A DNA stretch of 46,120 bases from Nitrososphaeria archaeon (GCA_029775915.1 JARVKA010000010.1:1-46120), one strand, 5' to 3'. Shown: positions 1 through 8,542, counted from the first letter of the stretch. The notes: generated by a model not told the origin, from the sequence alone. Numbers and translations: made by a program.

Positions 1-88
1 AGAAATACTCGCTAAAAAGACTCAAAGAATGGTAACGAGTTAATGATAAAAAGTAGTTAACGCTTAAGGAACATTTCAAAAGTGTTAG

Positions 89-179
89 AGCCTCGGGCGG
101 GCTTTGAACCCGCGACCCACAGCTTACAAGGCTCAACCAAATTCTTGTCTGTTGCTCTACCGGGCTGAGCTACCGAGGC
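89..179 (-). tRNA. tRNA-Thr(UGU) with a 17-nt non-canonical intron
   Basis: Read on the minus strand, the acceptor arms GCCTCGG (179-173) and CCGAGGC (96-90) pair perfectly, followed by discriminator T (89). The T arm is GCGGG/CCCGC with loop TTCAAAG. The loop CTTGTAA gives anticodon TGT (128-126, Thr). The 3' anticodon stem is GCTGT, but the 5' half reads ACAG, then 17 extra bases (148-132), then C. Removing the 17 bases gives ACAGC/GCTGT, a perfect 5-bp stem. The intron therefore lies in the 5' strand of the anticodon stem (between positions 29/30 or 30/31; the repeated G makes the cut ambiguous) and not at the canonical 37/38. The CCA end is not encoded. Confidence 0.93.
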
Positions 180-206
180 TTCAATAAAACTTAATCAAAA
201 AATCCA

Positions 207-542
207 TTATTTTACCTTTACTAAGTCATAAAGAAGCAGTTTAATAAATTGAGCATACTCCTCATCTTGAAATTTTATTTCATCATACTTTTTCATAATT
301 TTAGCCAATTTTAAAGCTAATAAATGATAGCATAACTCACTCTTACCATTAAGAACTTTAAAGTAAAAATCTCTACATGAGCAATATGGTATTGAATCAT
401 CCACAATATAATCACCTTCACTTCCAACTACAATCCAAATCTCTCTACCACTTGGATGAAAATAATGAAGCTTTACACAATTCTCTTCCACTAACTTTAA
501 AGCTTTATCAAACTTCTTACCATAAATGCGATAAGCTTCCAA
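207..542 (-). CDS. SWIM zinc-finger domain protein
   Basis: Small protein of 111 residues. Residues about 53-75 carry the SWIM signature: C-x-C (CSC) followed some 16 residues later by C-x-H (CYH), a predicted zinc site used for DNA or protein contacts. The N-terminal 50 residues are mixed strand/helix leading into the finger, and the C-terminus is helical. Stand-alone archaeal SWIM proteins occur, and some take part in recombination complexes, but nothing here fixes a role. It sits alone, reading the same way as the tRNA-Thr gene downstream. The ATG at 542 is the first in frame. The family call is firm and the function is unknown. Confidence 0.8.
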   Translation of the reverse strand: MEAYRIYGKKFDKALKLVEENCVKLHYFHPSGREIWIVVGSEGDYIVDDSIPYCSCRDFYFKVLNGKSELCYHLLALKLAKIMKKYDEIKFQDEEYAQFIKLLLYDLVKVK

Positions 543-611
543 CTATCTTATTAAAGATAATTTCATGCATTACTTTAAGGTTTCGTTAAGAGTTAATAAG
601 ATTAATGAAGC

Positions 612-670
612 TTTTAGTGTCAGATTTTTAGAGAAAAATTAAATTTTTTCCAAATCACTTACACTAAATC
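612..670. repeat. Dispersed near-palindromic repeat, copy 1
   Basis: About 59 bp of AT-rich DNA bounded by TTTAGTGT and ACACTAAA, an exact 8-bp inverted pair, with an A-run/T-run centre. It aligns with the reverse complement of the copy at 10309-10374 over almost its full length, including the AGATTTTT block and the ACTTACAC block. It lies in the leader region between the SWIM gene and citramalate synthase. Confidence 0.65.
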
Positions 671-710
671 CAACATTAATAGAAGAGTTGTATAATGCTT
701 CTCAGATAAA

Positions 711-719
711 TTTTATATA
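711..719 (+). promoter_or_regulatory. TATA-like box for citramalate synthase
   Basis: TTTTATATA lies about 50 bp upstream of the proposed start codon. It fits archaeal promoter geometry (initiation about 25 bp downstream) and leaves room for the Shine-Dalgarno at 754-760. Confidence 0.45.
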
Positions 720-753
720 GCAATGCAAATCAATCATTACAAAAAGATACAAA

Positions 754-760
754 AGGAGGT
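754..760 (+). promoter_or_regulatory. Strong ribosome-binding site that locates the citramalate synthase start
   Basis: AGGAGGT ends 6 nt before the ATC at 767. No ATG, GTG or TTG in the correct reading frame lies within reach of it, so this site argues for initiation at the non-standard ATC (or at the ATT at 779). Confidence 0.7.
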
Positions 761-766
761 TATTGA

Positions 767-2359
767 ATCGATCCAGAGATTGAAATTCTTGACACAACCT
801 TAAGGGATGGTGCTCAAGCTCAAGGAATAACTTTTTCATTACAAGATAAAATCAGTTTGGTAGAACGATTAGATGAGTTAGGTGTGAAATATATAGAAGG
901 AGGGTGGCCATCATCTAACCCTAAAGATGTGAAGTTTTTTAAAGCTATGAAGCAAATATCTCTTAAAAATTCAAAGATTGTAGCTTGTGGTAGCACATAT
1001 AAAAAAGATTCATTACCACAAAAAGATAAAGGGTTAAATGCTTTACTCAAAACCGATTTAGACACAATAGTTATCGTAGGGAAGTCTTGGGATTTACATG
1101 TAAAAGAAGTATTGAGAGTTGGATTAGATGAGAATCTTATTATGATACAAAAAACTATAGAGTATTTGAAAGATCATGGTATTCATGTAATTTTTGATGC
1201 AGAGCACTTTTACGATGGTTACAACGCAAATCCAGAATATTCATTGAGAGTTGTAAAAGTAGCTGAAGAGAGCGGAGCTGAAGTTATTGTGTTATGTGAT
1301 ACGAATGGTGGCACTCTTATCAATAAATTTAAAGAGATCACTCAGCATGCTTTAAGCATATTAAAGACGAAGGTTGGTGTTCATTGCCATAATGATATTG
1401 GATTGGCTGTAGCTAACACATTAACAGCAATTGAATTGGGAGTTAAGCATATTCAAGGTACGATAAATGGATTTGGTGAAAGGTGTGGTAATGCAGATCT
1501 TTGCCAATTAATTCCTACAATACAATTGAAAATGGGTATAAGAGCTTTAATATCATCAAAGCCTTTATTGGAGCAATTAAAATCTTTAACAGCACTATCA
1601 CAATACGTTTATGAATTAACTAATACAAATCCAAACCCATATCAACCTTACGTGGGTATGAATGCTTTTGCTCATAAAGCTGGTATACATATAAATGCTA
1701 TATTGAAGAATCCACGTGCATATGAGCATATAGAGCCATCATTAGTAGGTAATAAGAGAAAACTCGCTATATCAGAACTTTCAGGAAGATCAGCTATAAT
1801 TAATGAAGCGCTCAAACTTGGTATAAAATTGGATAAGCAAAGTAGTGTGGTCGATGAGGTTTTAAATACGATTAAAAAGTTAGAAGCAGAAGGTTATTAT
1901 TTGGAGAATGCGAATGCTACTGTACATTTAATTTTATTCAAAGCTATGGGTTATGATCTTCAACCTTTCACACTCAAGTTTTGGAGAGTTACTACTGAGA
2001 AGCTTGAACAAACATTCGCTACAAGTGAGGTTCTTGTTAAGGTAAAGCGAGAGACTATTCATGAAGCGGCTGTAGGTGTAGGTCCAGTACATGCTTTAGA
2101 TTGTGCATTAAGAAAAGCTCTTTTAAAGAGATTTCCAATTTTGAAAAAGACCAAACTTATCAATTATAAGGTTTCAGTGGTAGAAAGTGGTGGTACAGCT
2201 TCAGCAGTTAGAGTCTTTATAGAATTTAAGGATAATAATTATAATTGGGCTACAACTGCTTTATCACAAAATATATTGGAAGCAAGTATTAAAGCTTTGG
2301 TTGATGGATACACCTATCGATTGGCTTTAGATAAAATCCTACCTAACCACAATAATTAA
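767..2359 (+). CDS. cimA: (R)-citramalate synthase / 2-isopropylmalate synthase family
   Basis: Condenses acetyl-CoA with pyruvate to citramalate, the threonine-independent entry to isoleucine. The first standard start codon (TTG 857) would remove the catalytic DTTLRDGAQ segment. Reading the same frame upstream gives IDPEIEILDTTLRDG back to ATC 767, directly after an in-frame TGA (764) and 6 nt behind a strong Shine-Dalgarno. The protein is then about 530 residues, the usual size of the long citramalate synthase group. The YIEGGWPSSNPKD stretch is typical of that group. A metal-binding H-x-H (GVHCHND) lies in the HMGL-like barrel, and the C-terminal 150 residues form the LeuA allosteric domain. 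It converges with ilvC, the next isoleucine/valine enzyme. The start could be a true ATC codon or reflect a one-base sequence error. Confidence 0.88.
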   Translation: MDPEIEILDTTLRDGAQAQGITFSLQDKISLVERLDELGVKYIEGGWPSSNPKDVKFFKAMKQISLKNSKIVACGSTYKKDSLPQKDKGLNALLKTDLDTIVIVGKSWDLHVKEVLRVGLDENLIMIQKTIEYLKDHGIHVIFDAEHFYDGYNANPEYSLRVVKVAEESGAEVIVLCDTNGGTLINKFKEITQHALSILKTKVGVHCHNDIGLAVANTLTAIELGVKHIQGTINGFGERCGNADLCQLIPTIQLKMGIRALISSKPLLEQLKSLTALSQYVYELTNTNPNPYQPYVGMNAFAHKAGIHINAILKNPRAYEHIEPSLVGNKRKLAISELSGRSAIINEALKLGIKLDKQSSVVDEVLNTIKKLEAEGYYLENANATVHLILFKAMGYDLQPFTLKFWRVTTEKLEQTFATSEVLVKVKRETIHEAAVGVGPVHALDCALRKALLKRFPILKKTKLINYKVSVVESGGTASAVRVFIEFKDNNYNWATTALSQNILEASIKALVDGYTYRLALDKILPNHNN

Positions 2360-2385
2360 TCTCAACATTAAGCGGTTTTTATCGA

Positions 2386-3387
2386 TTATTTGATTTGCTC
2401 ATTAGGCCACATCATTTTACGTAATTCTCTGCCAACCCGTTCTATAGGATGATTCTCCAATTCGTGTAAATACTTTTCAAAAGCTTTAACCCCCTCCTTC
2501 TCATAAACCTCAACCCATTCTTTCGCAAACTCTCCAGATTGAATCTCTCTTAACAATTCTTCAGCACCTTTTCTTGCAGCTTCTGTTATCACTTTACCCC
2601 CTCTGGTAAGCCCACCATAACGTGCTGTTTCACTAACTCCTCTATACATACCTGTAATACCATATCGGTAAATCAAATCTACAATCAATTTTAATTCATT
2701 CAAGCACTCAAAGTATGCAACTTCAGGTTGGTAACCATGATCGACCAAAGTTTCAAAAGCATTTCTAATCAATCTATCAACACCTCCACAAAGAATAGCT
2801 TGCTCTCCAAACCAATCGGTCTCAACCTCCTCTTTAAATGTGGTTTTAATTACACCAACTCTCGTACATCCAACAGCTTTTGCGAGAGCGAGAACTCTAT
2901 CCCAAGCTCTACCTGTATAATCTTGATGAACTGCAACCAATGCTGGGACTGAGAAGTTTCTTAAGTATGTTTCACGGAGCAATGCGCCTGGTGCTTTAGG
3001 TGCTAACATAATCACATCTATCCATTCAGGTGGTTGAATCCACTTCCAATGAATCGCTGCACCGTGAGCAAAGTCTAAAGCTTTACCTTTAGATAAATAA
3101 GGCTCTACTTGTTGTTTGTATACCTTAGCTTGAAGCATATCTGGAACTAAAAATAAAATAATATCAGCTTTCGCTACCGCATCTGGCGTTTCATAAACGA
3201 TATGCCCATCTTTAATAGCATTCTCCCAACCCTTACTACCTTTAACATCTGCCACAATTACTTTCAAACCTGAATCTCTTATATTACATGCTTGTGCACT
3301 ACCTTGAATCCCGTATCCAATTACCGCTATTGTCTCATTCTTAATCGGATCTAAGCTTACTTCTGCATCATACCAAATCTTAGCCAA
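2386..3387 (-). CDS. ilvC: Ketol-acid reductoisomerase
   Basis: Isomerises and reduces acetolactate or acetohydroxybutyrate with NAD(P)H in valine, leucine and isoleucine synthesis. The N-terminal Rossmann domain has the GYGIQG nucleotide loop (about residues 25-30). The C-terminal knotted helical domain carries the acidic metal ligands (EEVETDWFGEQ region). I chose TTG 3387 because the protein then begins (M)AKIWYD, matching the usual MAKIYYD start, and a purine-rich GGGAGAGGG lies 6 nt upstream. A GTG at 3414 would add nine residues. The resulting 333 residues match class I enzymes. It runs tail-to-tail with cimA, 26 bp apart. Confidence 0.95.
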   Translation of the reverse strand: MAKIWYDAEVSLDPIKNETIAVIGYGIQGSAQACNIRDSGLKVIVADVKGSKGWENAIKDGHIVYETPDAVAKADIILFLVPDMLQAKVYKQQVEPYLSKGKALDFAHGAAIHWKWIQPPEWIDVIMLAPKAPGALLRETYLRNFSVPALVAVHQDYTGRAWDRVLALAKAVGCTRVGVIKTTFKEEVETDWFGEQAILCGGVDRLIRNAFETLVDHGYQPEVAYFECLNELKLIVDLIYRYGITGMYRGVSETARYGGLTRGGKVITEAARKGAEELLREIQSGEFAKEWVEVYEKEGVKAFEKYLHELENHPIERVGRELRKMMWPNEQIK

Positions 3388-3590
3388 AATTATCCCTCTC
3401 CCTCTTATCCACACTCTTAGTTATAAGTTTTTACAAACGGAATGAATGATTTTAAGTTAAAAGAGAGTTAGAATAAGGGTAATTTATTCGATATTAGGCT
3501 TCAAATTTATTTTCTTAACGATTCCAACTTTGCTTAGCTAAACATTTTTATTTATCACTCTACTTTTGAAAGGTTAGAAGGGAAGAATCG

Positions 3591-3830
3591 TTGTCGCAAA
3601 GCGTAAAAAAACCATTAAATGTGCTTCAAAAGGCTGTGAATAAGCATGTTTCAATCAGATTGAAAAGTGATTTGGAATATAGAGGAAAGATATATAATGT
3701 CGATTCATATATGAATATAATCCTTACCGATGCGGAAGAGTATAATTCTGGAAATCTCATAGCCAATTATGGAAAAGTAGTAATAAGAGGTAGTAATGTT
3801 CTTTTTATTAAAATTGATGATGAGATTTAA
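3591..3830 (+). CDS. Archaeal Sm-like protein (LSm)
   Basis: A 79-residue RNA-binding protein expected to form a heptameric ring. The Sm1 motif spans about residues 20-50 (KHVSIRLKSDLEYRGKI, then the D-x-Y-M-N-I-I-L-x-D core) and Sm2 is GKVVIRGSNVLFI near residues 61-73. The start is TTG, preceded by the purine-rich GAAGGGAAG. Its stop overlaps the start of the SAM synthetase (TAATG), so the two are probably co-transcribed. The fold is certain; the RNA partners are not known. Confidence 0.93.
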   Translation: MSQSVKKPLNVLQKAVNKHVSIRLKSDLEYRGKIYNVDSYMNIILTDAEEYNSGNLIANYGKVVIRGSNVLFIKIDDEI

Positions 3831-5059
3831 TGGTGAAGCAAATGATTAAAAGATCTATACATGTGGAGCGTCTTGATATACCTACAGTTGCAGAAATGGA
3901 GATTGAAGTTGCAGAGAGAAAAGGTTTAGGTCATCCGGATACACTTATTGATGGTGCTGCTGAATCGGTCTCAAGAGCACTTTGCCAATATTACCTTAAT
4001 GAATTTGGAACTATTCTTCACCACAATGTGGATAAAGGCCTATTGGTTGGAGGTAGATCAAAGCCCCAATTCGGTGGAGGAGAGGTATTAGAACCAATAT
4101 ACATTGTCGTTGCAGGAAGAGCAACCTCTATAGTAATTAAAGAGGGTAGGGAGATTATATTACCAATAAATGAAATTGCAATTTCAGCTATTATTAATTA
4201 CATAAAATCAACATTCAGATTTCTCAATCCGGAGAAGCATTGCATTATTGAGTCTAAAATTAAACAAGGCTCAATAGATCTCGTATCAATATTTAATAAA
4301 AAAGAAAGTGTTCCACTTGCTAACGATACCTCTATAGGTGTGGGCTTTGCACCTTTCACGCCATTGGAAAAGCTCGTAATTGAGACTGAAAGATACTTAA
4401 ACTCTAAAGATCTTAAAAGAGAGATCCCTGAAATTGGAGAGGATATTAAAGTTATGGGTTTGAGGAAAGGGAGAGAGATTGACTTAACCGTTGCAGCTGC
4501 AACGATTAGTAGCTTAATACCCGATAAGAGCCATTACATAAGTGTTATTGAGGAGGTTAAGAATAAAATTGAAGATCTTGCAGTAAAGACCACAAATCTT
4601 AATGTAAAGGTTAATTTGAATACTGGAGATGATTATTCGAAAGGGATATTTTATTTAACAGTAACTGGAACATCAGCTGAAGCTGGTGATGATGGTAATA
4701 CAGGTAGAGGGAATCGATCGAGTGGTCTCATTACACCTATGCGCCAATATTCAATGGAATCTATGGCTGGAAAGAATCCAGTGAATCATACAGGTAAGTT
4801 ATTTAATATATTAGCACAAAAAGCGGCAAAAAGAATTGTTGATGAGGTGGCTGGGATAAAGGAGGTTTATGTGAGGTTATTGAGTAGAATAGGTGCACCA
4901 ATAGATCAACCACAAATCGCTAGCGCAGCAATCATTATCGAAAAGGGAGTATCATTCTCAAATATAAAGTCTGAAGTTGAATCTATATTGGATGATGAAC
5001 TTGCCCACATCACAAATTTAACTCCATTAATAATTAATGGATCTTTATTCAAGCTTTAA
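3830..5059 (+). CDS. mat: Archaeal S-adenosylmethionine synthetase
   Basis: Makes S-adenosylmethionine from methionine and ATP. Its 409 residues are typical of the archaeal enzyme family, which differs strongly from bacterial MetK. Visible features are the ERKGLGHPD motif near residue 27, the GGRSKPQFGGGE stretch near residue 75, and the glycine-rich GDDGNTGRGNRSSG loop near residue 290. It starts 1 nt inside the LSm stop codon; a second ATG (3842) is a possible alternative. The 3' end overlaps the convergent rio2 by 11 bp. The product feeds the many methyltransferases in this window (Trm1, RlmE and the glycan-locus enzymes). Confidence 0.95.
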   Translation: MVKQMIKRSIHVERLDIPTVAEMEIEVAERKGLGHPDTLIDGAAESVSRALCQYYLNEFGTILHHNVDKGLLVGGRSKPQFGGGEVLEPIYIVVAGRATSIVIKEGREIILPINEIAISAIINYIKSTFRFLNPEKHCIIESKIKQGSIDLVSIFNKKESVPLANDTSIGVGFAPFTPLEKLVIETERYLNSKDLKREIPEIGEDIKVMGLRKGREIDLTVAAATISSLIPDKSHYISVIEEVKNKIEDLAVKTTNLNVKVNLNTGDDYSKGIFYLTVTGTSAEAGDDGNTGRGNRSSGLITPMRQYSMESMAGKNPVNHTGKLFNILAQKAAKRIVDEVAGIKEVYVRLLSRIGAPIDQPQIASAAIIIEKGVSFSNIKSEVESILDDELAHITNLTPLIINGSLFKL

Positions 5060-5948
5060 TTGGTAAATTATCGCTCCATCCACGTACATAAAATGTGGCT
5101 GCTTCCAATGGGCAATCTATTTTAAACTTTCTTCTAAAGAATGTGAGGATATTTAATACATCTCTATCGAGAAGTATTAATGAGTTTGGGTGCTCTTTAC
5201 CTACCGCTTGAGGCCAATCGATTATGCAAATCTTCTCCCCATCATAAAGTATATTATACTCACTCAAATCGCTACTCACAATACCTCCCTCTATATACGC
5301 TTTTCTCAAATTTGATAATATTTCAATTAAAACCCTTTTTGGGTTATCAATATCTCTCCATTCTGAGAGCCTACTTCCAAAGACCTTTCTCATTAAAATT
5401 GCATGCCTCTCAACGGCGATAGGCTCAGGTACAGCAACACCAATTGGATAAAGCTTTTTCAATACCATATATTCTCTTTTAGCAGCTCCCATATTTACCA
5501 CTAACCATTGATGGCTATATAAGGGGGAGGTGTAAGCACGCTTTCTTTTTATATCCCTAAAACTAATCCTCCCAATTCTAAAGAATTTAATAGCATACAA
5601 ATCCCCTTTATCATTAATCGCTTCAAATACATCAGCCTCTTTACCTACTCCTAAAGCCCTACCCATACCACTTATCAAACCTCTTTTCACGAATGCATAA
5701 AGAGCAATTACATCAAGACCACTTGAGACGAGGCTATAGCCTTGATTCCTTTTCACAATAAATCCTTTTGCATTTAATCTACTTAATCTATATTCAACTT
5801 CATCTACATGGAGCTTTGTAGAGTTTGCTATATAATCTGCAGATACTTGCTCACGAGCTCTTAAAACTTTCTCAATAGCCAAAAGTACTCGAATATCTTC
5901 TGGCTCAAGCTCTTTGAGAAATCGAGCAGCTTGTTCAGCAGAGGACAA
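5049..5948 (-). CDS. rio2: Rio2-type atypical protein kinase
   Basis: A 299-residue Rio2-family protein, which in studied systems acts as an ATPase/kinase in late small-subunit ribosome maturation. The N-terminal 80 residues form the Rio2 winged helix. The kinase domain then shows the P-loop-like GVGKEADVFEA (about 100-110), the lysine AIKFFRIGR, the catalytic loop DLSEYN (about 225) and the metal-binding IDWPQAV. All key residues are present. The start is TTG at 5948. Just 23 bp separate it from the threonine-synthase-like gene upstream on the same strand, so the two may share a transcript. Confidence 0.93.
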   Translation of the reverse strand: MSSAEQAARFLKELEPEDIRVLLAIEKVLRAREQVSADYIANSTKLHVDEVEYRLSRLNAKGFIVKRNQGYSLVSSGLDVIALYAFVKRGLISGMGRALGVGKEADVFEAINDKGDLYAIKFFRIGRISFRDIKRKRAYTSPLYSHQWLVVNMGAAKREYMVLKKLYPIGVAVPEPIAVERHAILMRKVFGSRLSEWRDIDNPKRVLIEILSNLRKAYIEGGIVSSDLSEYNILYDGEKICIIDWPQAVGKEHPNSLILLDRDVLNILTFFRRKFKIDCPLEAATFYVRGWSDNLPIKA

Positions 5949-5971
5949 ATATGCACCTCACAATAAATGGC

Positions 5972-7447
5972 TTATCCCTTCCATGTATCCAAAACCCTCT
6001 TACCCTTTGCAGTTAGTGAGTAATACCATCTACTCGGCTTTCCCAAAACCCTTTCAGTATGGGTTCGAGTAATTAAGCCAGCACGTTCCAACTCAGATAA
6101 ATGTTGATAAACACTCGGAATCTTAATATTTACATTAAACCTTTTTGATAATTCTTTCCAAATCTTATACCCATGCAACTCAGAATCATGAATCAAACTC
6201 AATATTCTCATCTTAGTTAAACCCAACTTAATAGTGAATTTATGCTCCTCCATCTTTCTAATTATCGCATCAACGCTTTTAACCTTCCCAACGAAGCTTC
6301 TTGCAGTAATTGGATCTTTAAGACCACTACCAGTAATCACACATACAATCTCTTCATCCTTATCAATACTACCTCGCTCTATTAATTTCTTCACACCAGC
6401 TATCGTTGATGCAGCTGCTGGTTCAGCGAAAACACCTTCTGTTTTAGCCAATAAACTCATAGCTTCCAATATCTCCTTATACGATAAAATTACCGCTGTA
6501 CCACCAGATTCTTTTAAAGTTCGAATAGCTAAACTCCCCAATGATGGCTCTTTAATTCCAATATCTCCTAAGAATTTACTTATTCGATTAGTGCCTTCCA
6601 CATAATCCTTTCCATTAAGAAATGAGGTTGCGATTGGTGCTGCTTCTTCAAATTGCACACCAATTAATTCCACATTAAAATCTTTTAAAAAACCTAACTC
6701 AAAAAGCTCTTTAATAGCTTTCCAAATCATGGATATATGCCCACCACTACCCATTGGTACAATGATTTTATCCGGCACACGCCATCCGAGTTGCTCACAA
6801 ATCTCATAACCAGTAGTTTTTATACCTTCTAAAAAGTAAGGGTTATTGGGATCGATTAAAAAACTACTCCCAGCAAATCTTTCAGCTTTAATTCTCGCTT
6901 CATCATAATCTTTTGCAGGCTCGACTTTACTACCATAAGCGATCATTTGATAAAGTTTTCCTAAATCAACAGTTGAAGGTATGAAGATTGTACAATCCAA
7001 ACCCGCTTTCGCAGCGTAAGCAGCTAATGAAGCACCAATGTTGCCCGTAGTTCCACAACAAACTGAGTAAAAACCAAACTCCTTAGCTTTCGATATTGCA
7101 ACTGATACTCCACGATCGGTAAATGCTCCCGTAGGATTCGTAGTCTCATTCTTGAGAAGAATTTGCTTTATCTTTAATTCATCTGAAAGTCTTTTACAAC
7201 GATGTAAAAATGTTCCCCCCTCACCTAATGAAACGATATTGCTCTTATCAAATATAGGTAAAAGCTCAAAATACTTCCAAATACCCCCCTTCCCTAACTC
7301 AAAACTTTTTTTATCAATCCTCTCTTTAATCAATTGATAAGGATATTTTATAATAAGAACTTGTCTACAAGATGGGCATAATAAACTCTTAGAGTTTGGT
7401 ACTTCAACTCTATGGCAATAAGTGCAAATTAATTCGATATTAGACAA
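5972..7447 (-). CDS. Threonine-synthase-like fold-type II protein lacking the PLP lysine, fused to a PadR-like winged helix
   Basis: A 491-residue protein with three parts. Residues 1-30 are a zinc-ribbon-like segment (CTYC...CPSC), as in archaeal threonine synthases. Residues about 60-395 are the PLP-dependent beta-family fold, with the TTGNIGAS loop and the MGSGGH phosphate-binding glycine loop. Residues about 400-491 are a PadR-like winged helix (HGYKIWKEL, then SVYQHLSELERAGLI). The conserved N-P-T-G-S-F-K-D-R-G motif that supplies the Schiff-base lysine reads NPTGAFTDRG, with codon ACC (Thr) where Lys is expected. By motif it should not form the normal internal aldimine, so it may be a ligand-sensing regulator or a repurposed enzyme and not an ordinary ThrC. 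Database annotation will most likely say threonine synthase. Confidence 0.85.
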   Translation of the reverse strand: MSNIELICTYCHRVEVPNSKSLLCPSCRQVLIIKYPYQLIKERIDKKSFELGKGGIWKYFELLPIFDKSNIVSLGEGGTFLHRCKRLSDELKIKQILLKNETTNPTGAFTDRGVSVAISKAKEFGFYSVCCGTTGNIGASLAAYAAKAGLDCTIFIPSTVDLGKLYQMIAYGSKVEPAKDYDEARIKAERFAGSSFLIDPNNPYFLEGIKTTGYEICEQLGWRVPDKIIVPMGSGGHISMIWKAIKELFELGFLKDFNVELIGVQFEEAAPIATSFLNGKDYVEGTNRISKFLGDIGIKEPSLGSLAIRTLKESGGTAVILSYKEILEAMSLLAKTEGVFAEPAAASTIAGVKKLIERGSIDKDEEIVCVITGSGLKDPITARSFVGKVKSVDAIIRKMEEHKFTIKLGLTKMRILSLIHDSELHGYKIWKELSKRFNVNIKIPSVYQHLSELERAGLITRTHTERVLGKPSRWYYSLTAKGKRVLDTWKG

Positions 7448-7513
7448 TCATTTAATTAAAATTCTATCCTATATATAGATTCTTCCCTACATTAGGTTTC
7501 ACTAATAATCGCA

Positions 7514-7521
7514 TTTATATA
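7514..7521 (+). promoter_or_regulatory. TATA box for the HypE/PurM-like gene
   Basis: TTTATATA lies 32 bp upstream of the ATG at 7553 in the gap between divergent genes. The spacing implies a leader of only a few to about ten bases. Confidence 0.5.
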
Positions 7522-7552
7522 GGAAATTTTTATATCCAGCATTGAAGTTTAT

Positions 7553-8542
7553 ATGCGCCTCCCTTTAGGCAAGTTACCATTATCAATATTGGAGGAGTAT
7601 GTTTTAAAGCGAAGGGGTAAAGAATCGCCAAATTGCATAATAGGCCCGGGACCGGGTATGGATTTCTCAGTTATTAAATTGGATGAAAAATACTTGATCG
7701 TTTCATCCGATCCTATAACTGGTGCTGAGAAGAATGTGGCATGGCTTGCAGTTAATGTGAGTGCTAATGATGTTGCAACGAGTGGTGCTAAACCTCAATA
7801 CGCTAATTCTATTATACTATTTCCTGAAAAATCTGATATTGAAATGATTGATAAAATCACCCAACAAATTGATGATGCTGCTAAGAGCTTAGGTATTTCT
7901 ATTGTAGGCGGGCATACAGAGCTTACACCTAAGCTTGACAGACCGATTATAATTATGACAACTTTTACTATAACCAATAGATACGTCACAGCTAAAGATG
8001 CTAAAGTGGGTGATAATATTTTAATGACAAAAAGTGCTGGTATCGAAGGCACATCAATACTCGCTGAAACCTTTAAAGATAAATTAATCGAACTTGGAGA
8101 GGATTTATTGAATAGAGCTTCAAGTATGATTGAGAAAATTAGTATAGTTAATGAGGCTGTTCAAGCATTTGCTACAGGTTGTGTACATGCAATGCACGAT
8201 CCAACGGAAGGGGGAATTTTGAATGGGGTTTATGAAATGGCACTTGCATCAAACTTAGGCTTTAGAATTTATGAGGATAAAATTCCAATTGATGATATCA
8301 CAATGAAGATTTGCCATTTTCTTAATATCGATCCTTTAAGGCTGATAAGCTCAGGCACCTTATTAATGGCTGTTAATCCAAAAGATGCTAATAAAGTAAG
8401 TAAAGCTTTGAAAAGTATTGGTGTTAAAGTGAGTAAAATCGGTGAATTTACCGATAGGGAGAGAGTTTTAATTAAGCGGGATGGTACAGAAGAGAGGATC
8501 GATTCGAGTATAACAGATGAGTTATGGAAACTCTTAATGTAA
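7553..8542 (+). CDS. PurM/HypE-like (AIR synthase-related) protein
   Basis: A 329-residue ATP-dependent enzyme fold of the AIR synthase superfamily. It has the glycine-rich GPGPGMDFSVI near residue 31, SSDPITG near 50, the NVSANDVATSGA segment and the IVGGHTELTP motif near residue 120. Together these resemble the archaeal HypE-like branch more than ThiL or PurM, since the Asp-rich GDDAA signature of ThiL is absent. The C-terminus lacks the Cys tail of true HypE, and no hydrogenase genes are nearby, so hydrogenase maturation is unlikely here. It is divergent from the threonine-synthase-like gene and probably transcribed alone. The substrate is unknown. Confidence 0.82.
   Translation: MRLPLGKLPLSILEEYVLKRRGKESPNCIIGPGPGMDFSVIKLDEKYLIVSSDPITGAEKNVAWLAVNVSANDVATSGAKPQYANSIILFPEKSDIEMIDKITQQIDDAAKSLGISIVGGHTELTPKLDRPIIIMTTFTITNRYVTAKDAKVGDNILMTKSAGIEGTSILAETFKDKLIELGEDLLNRASSMIEKISIVNEAVQAFATGCVHAMHDPTEGGILNGVYEMALASNLGFRIYEDKIPIDDITMKICHFLNIDPLRLISSGTLLMAVNPKDANKVSKALKSIGVKVSKIGEFTDRERVLIKRDGTEERIDSSITDELWKLLM

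Noticed and set aside
5069-5422. Open frame of 80 codons opposite rio2
   Set aside because: It lies entirely within the rio2 coding region, which carries all kinase motifs. No independent signals were found.
7553-8542. ThiL (thiamine-monophosphate kinase)
   Set aside because: It is close to thiDN and in the same superfamily, but the Asp-rich ATP/Mg motif of ThiL is missing. The sequence follows the HypE/PurM-related archaeal group.
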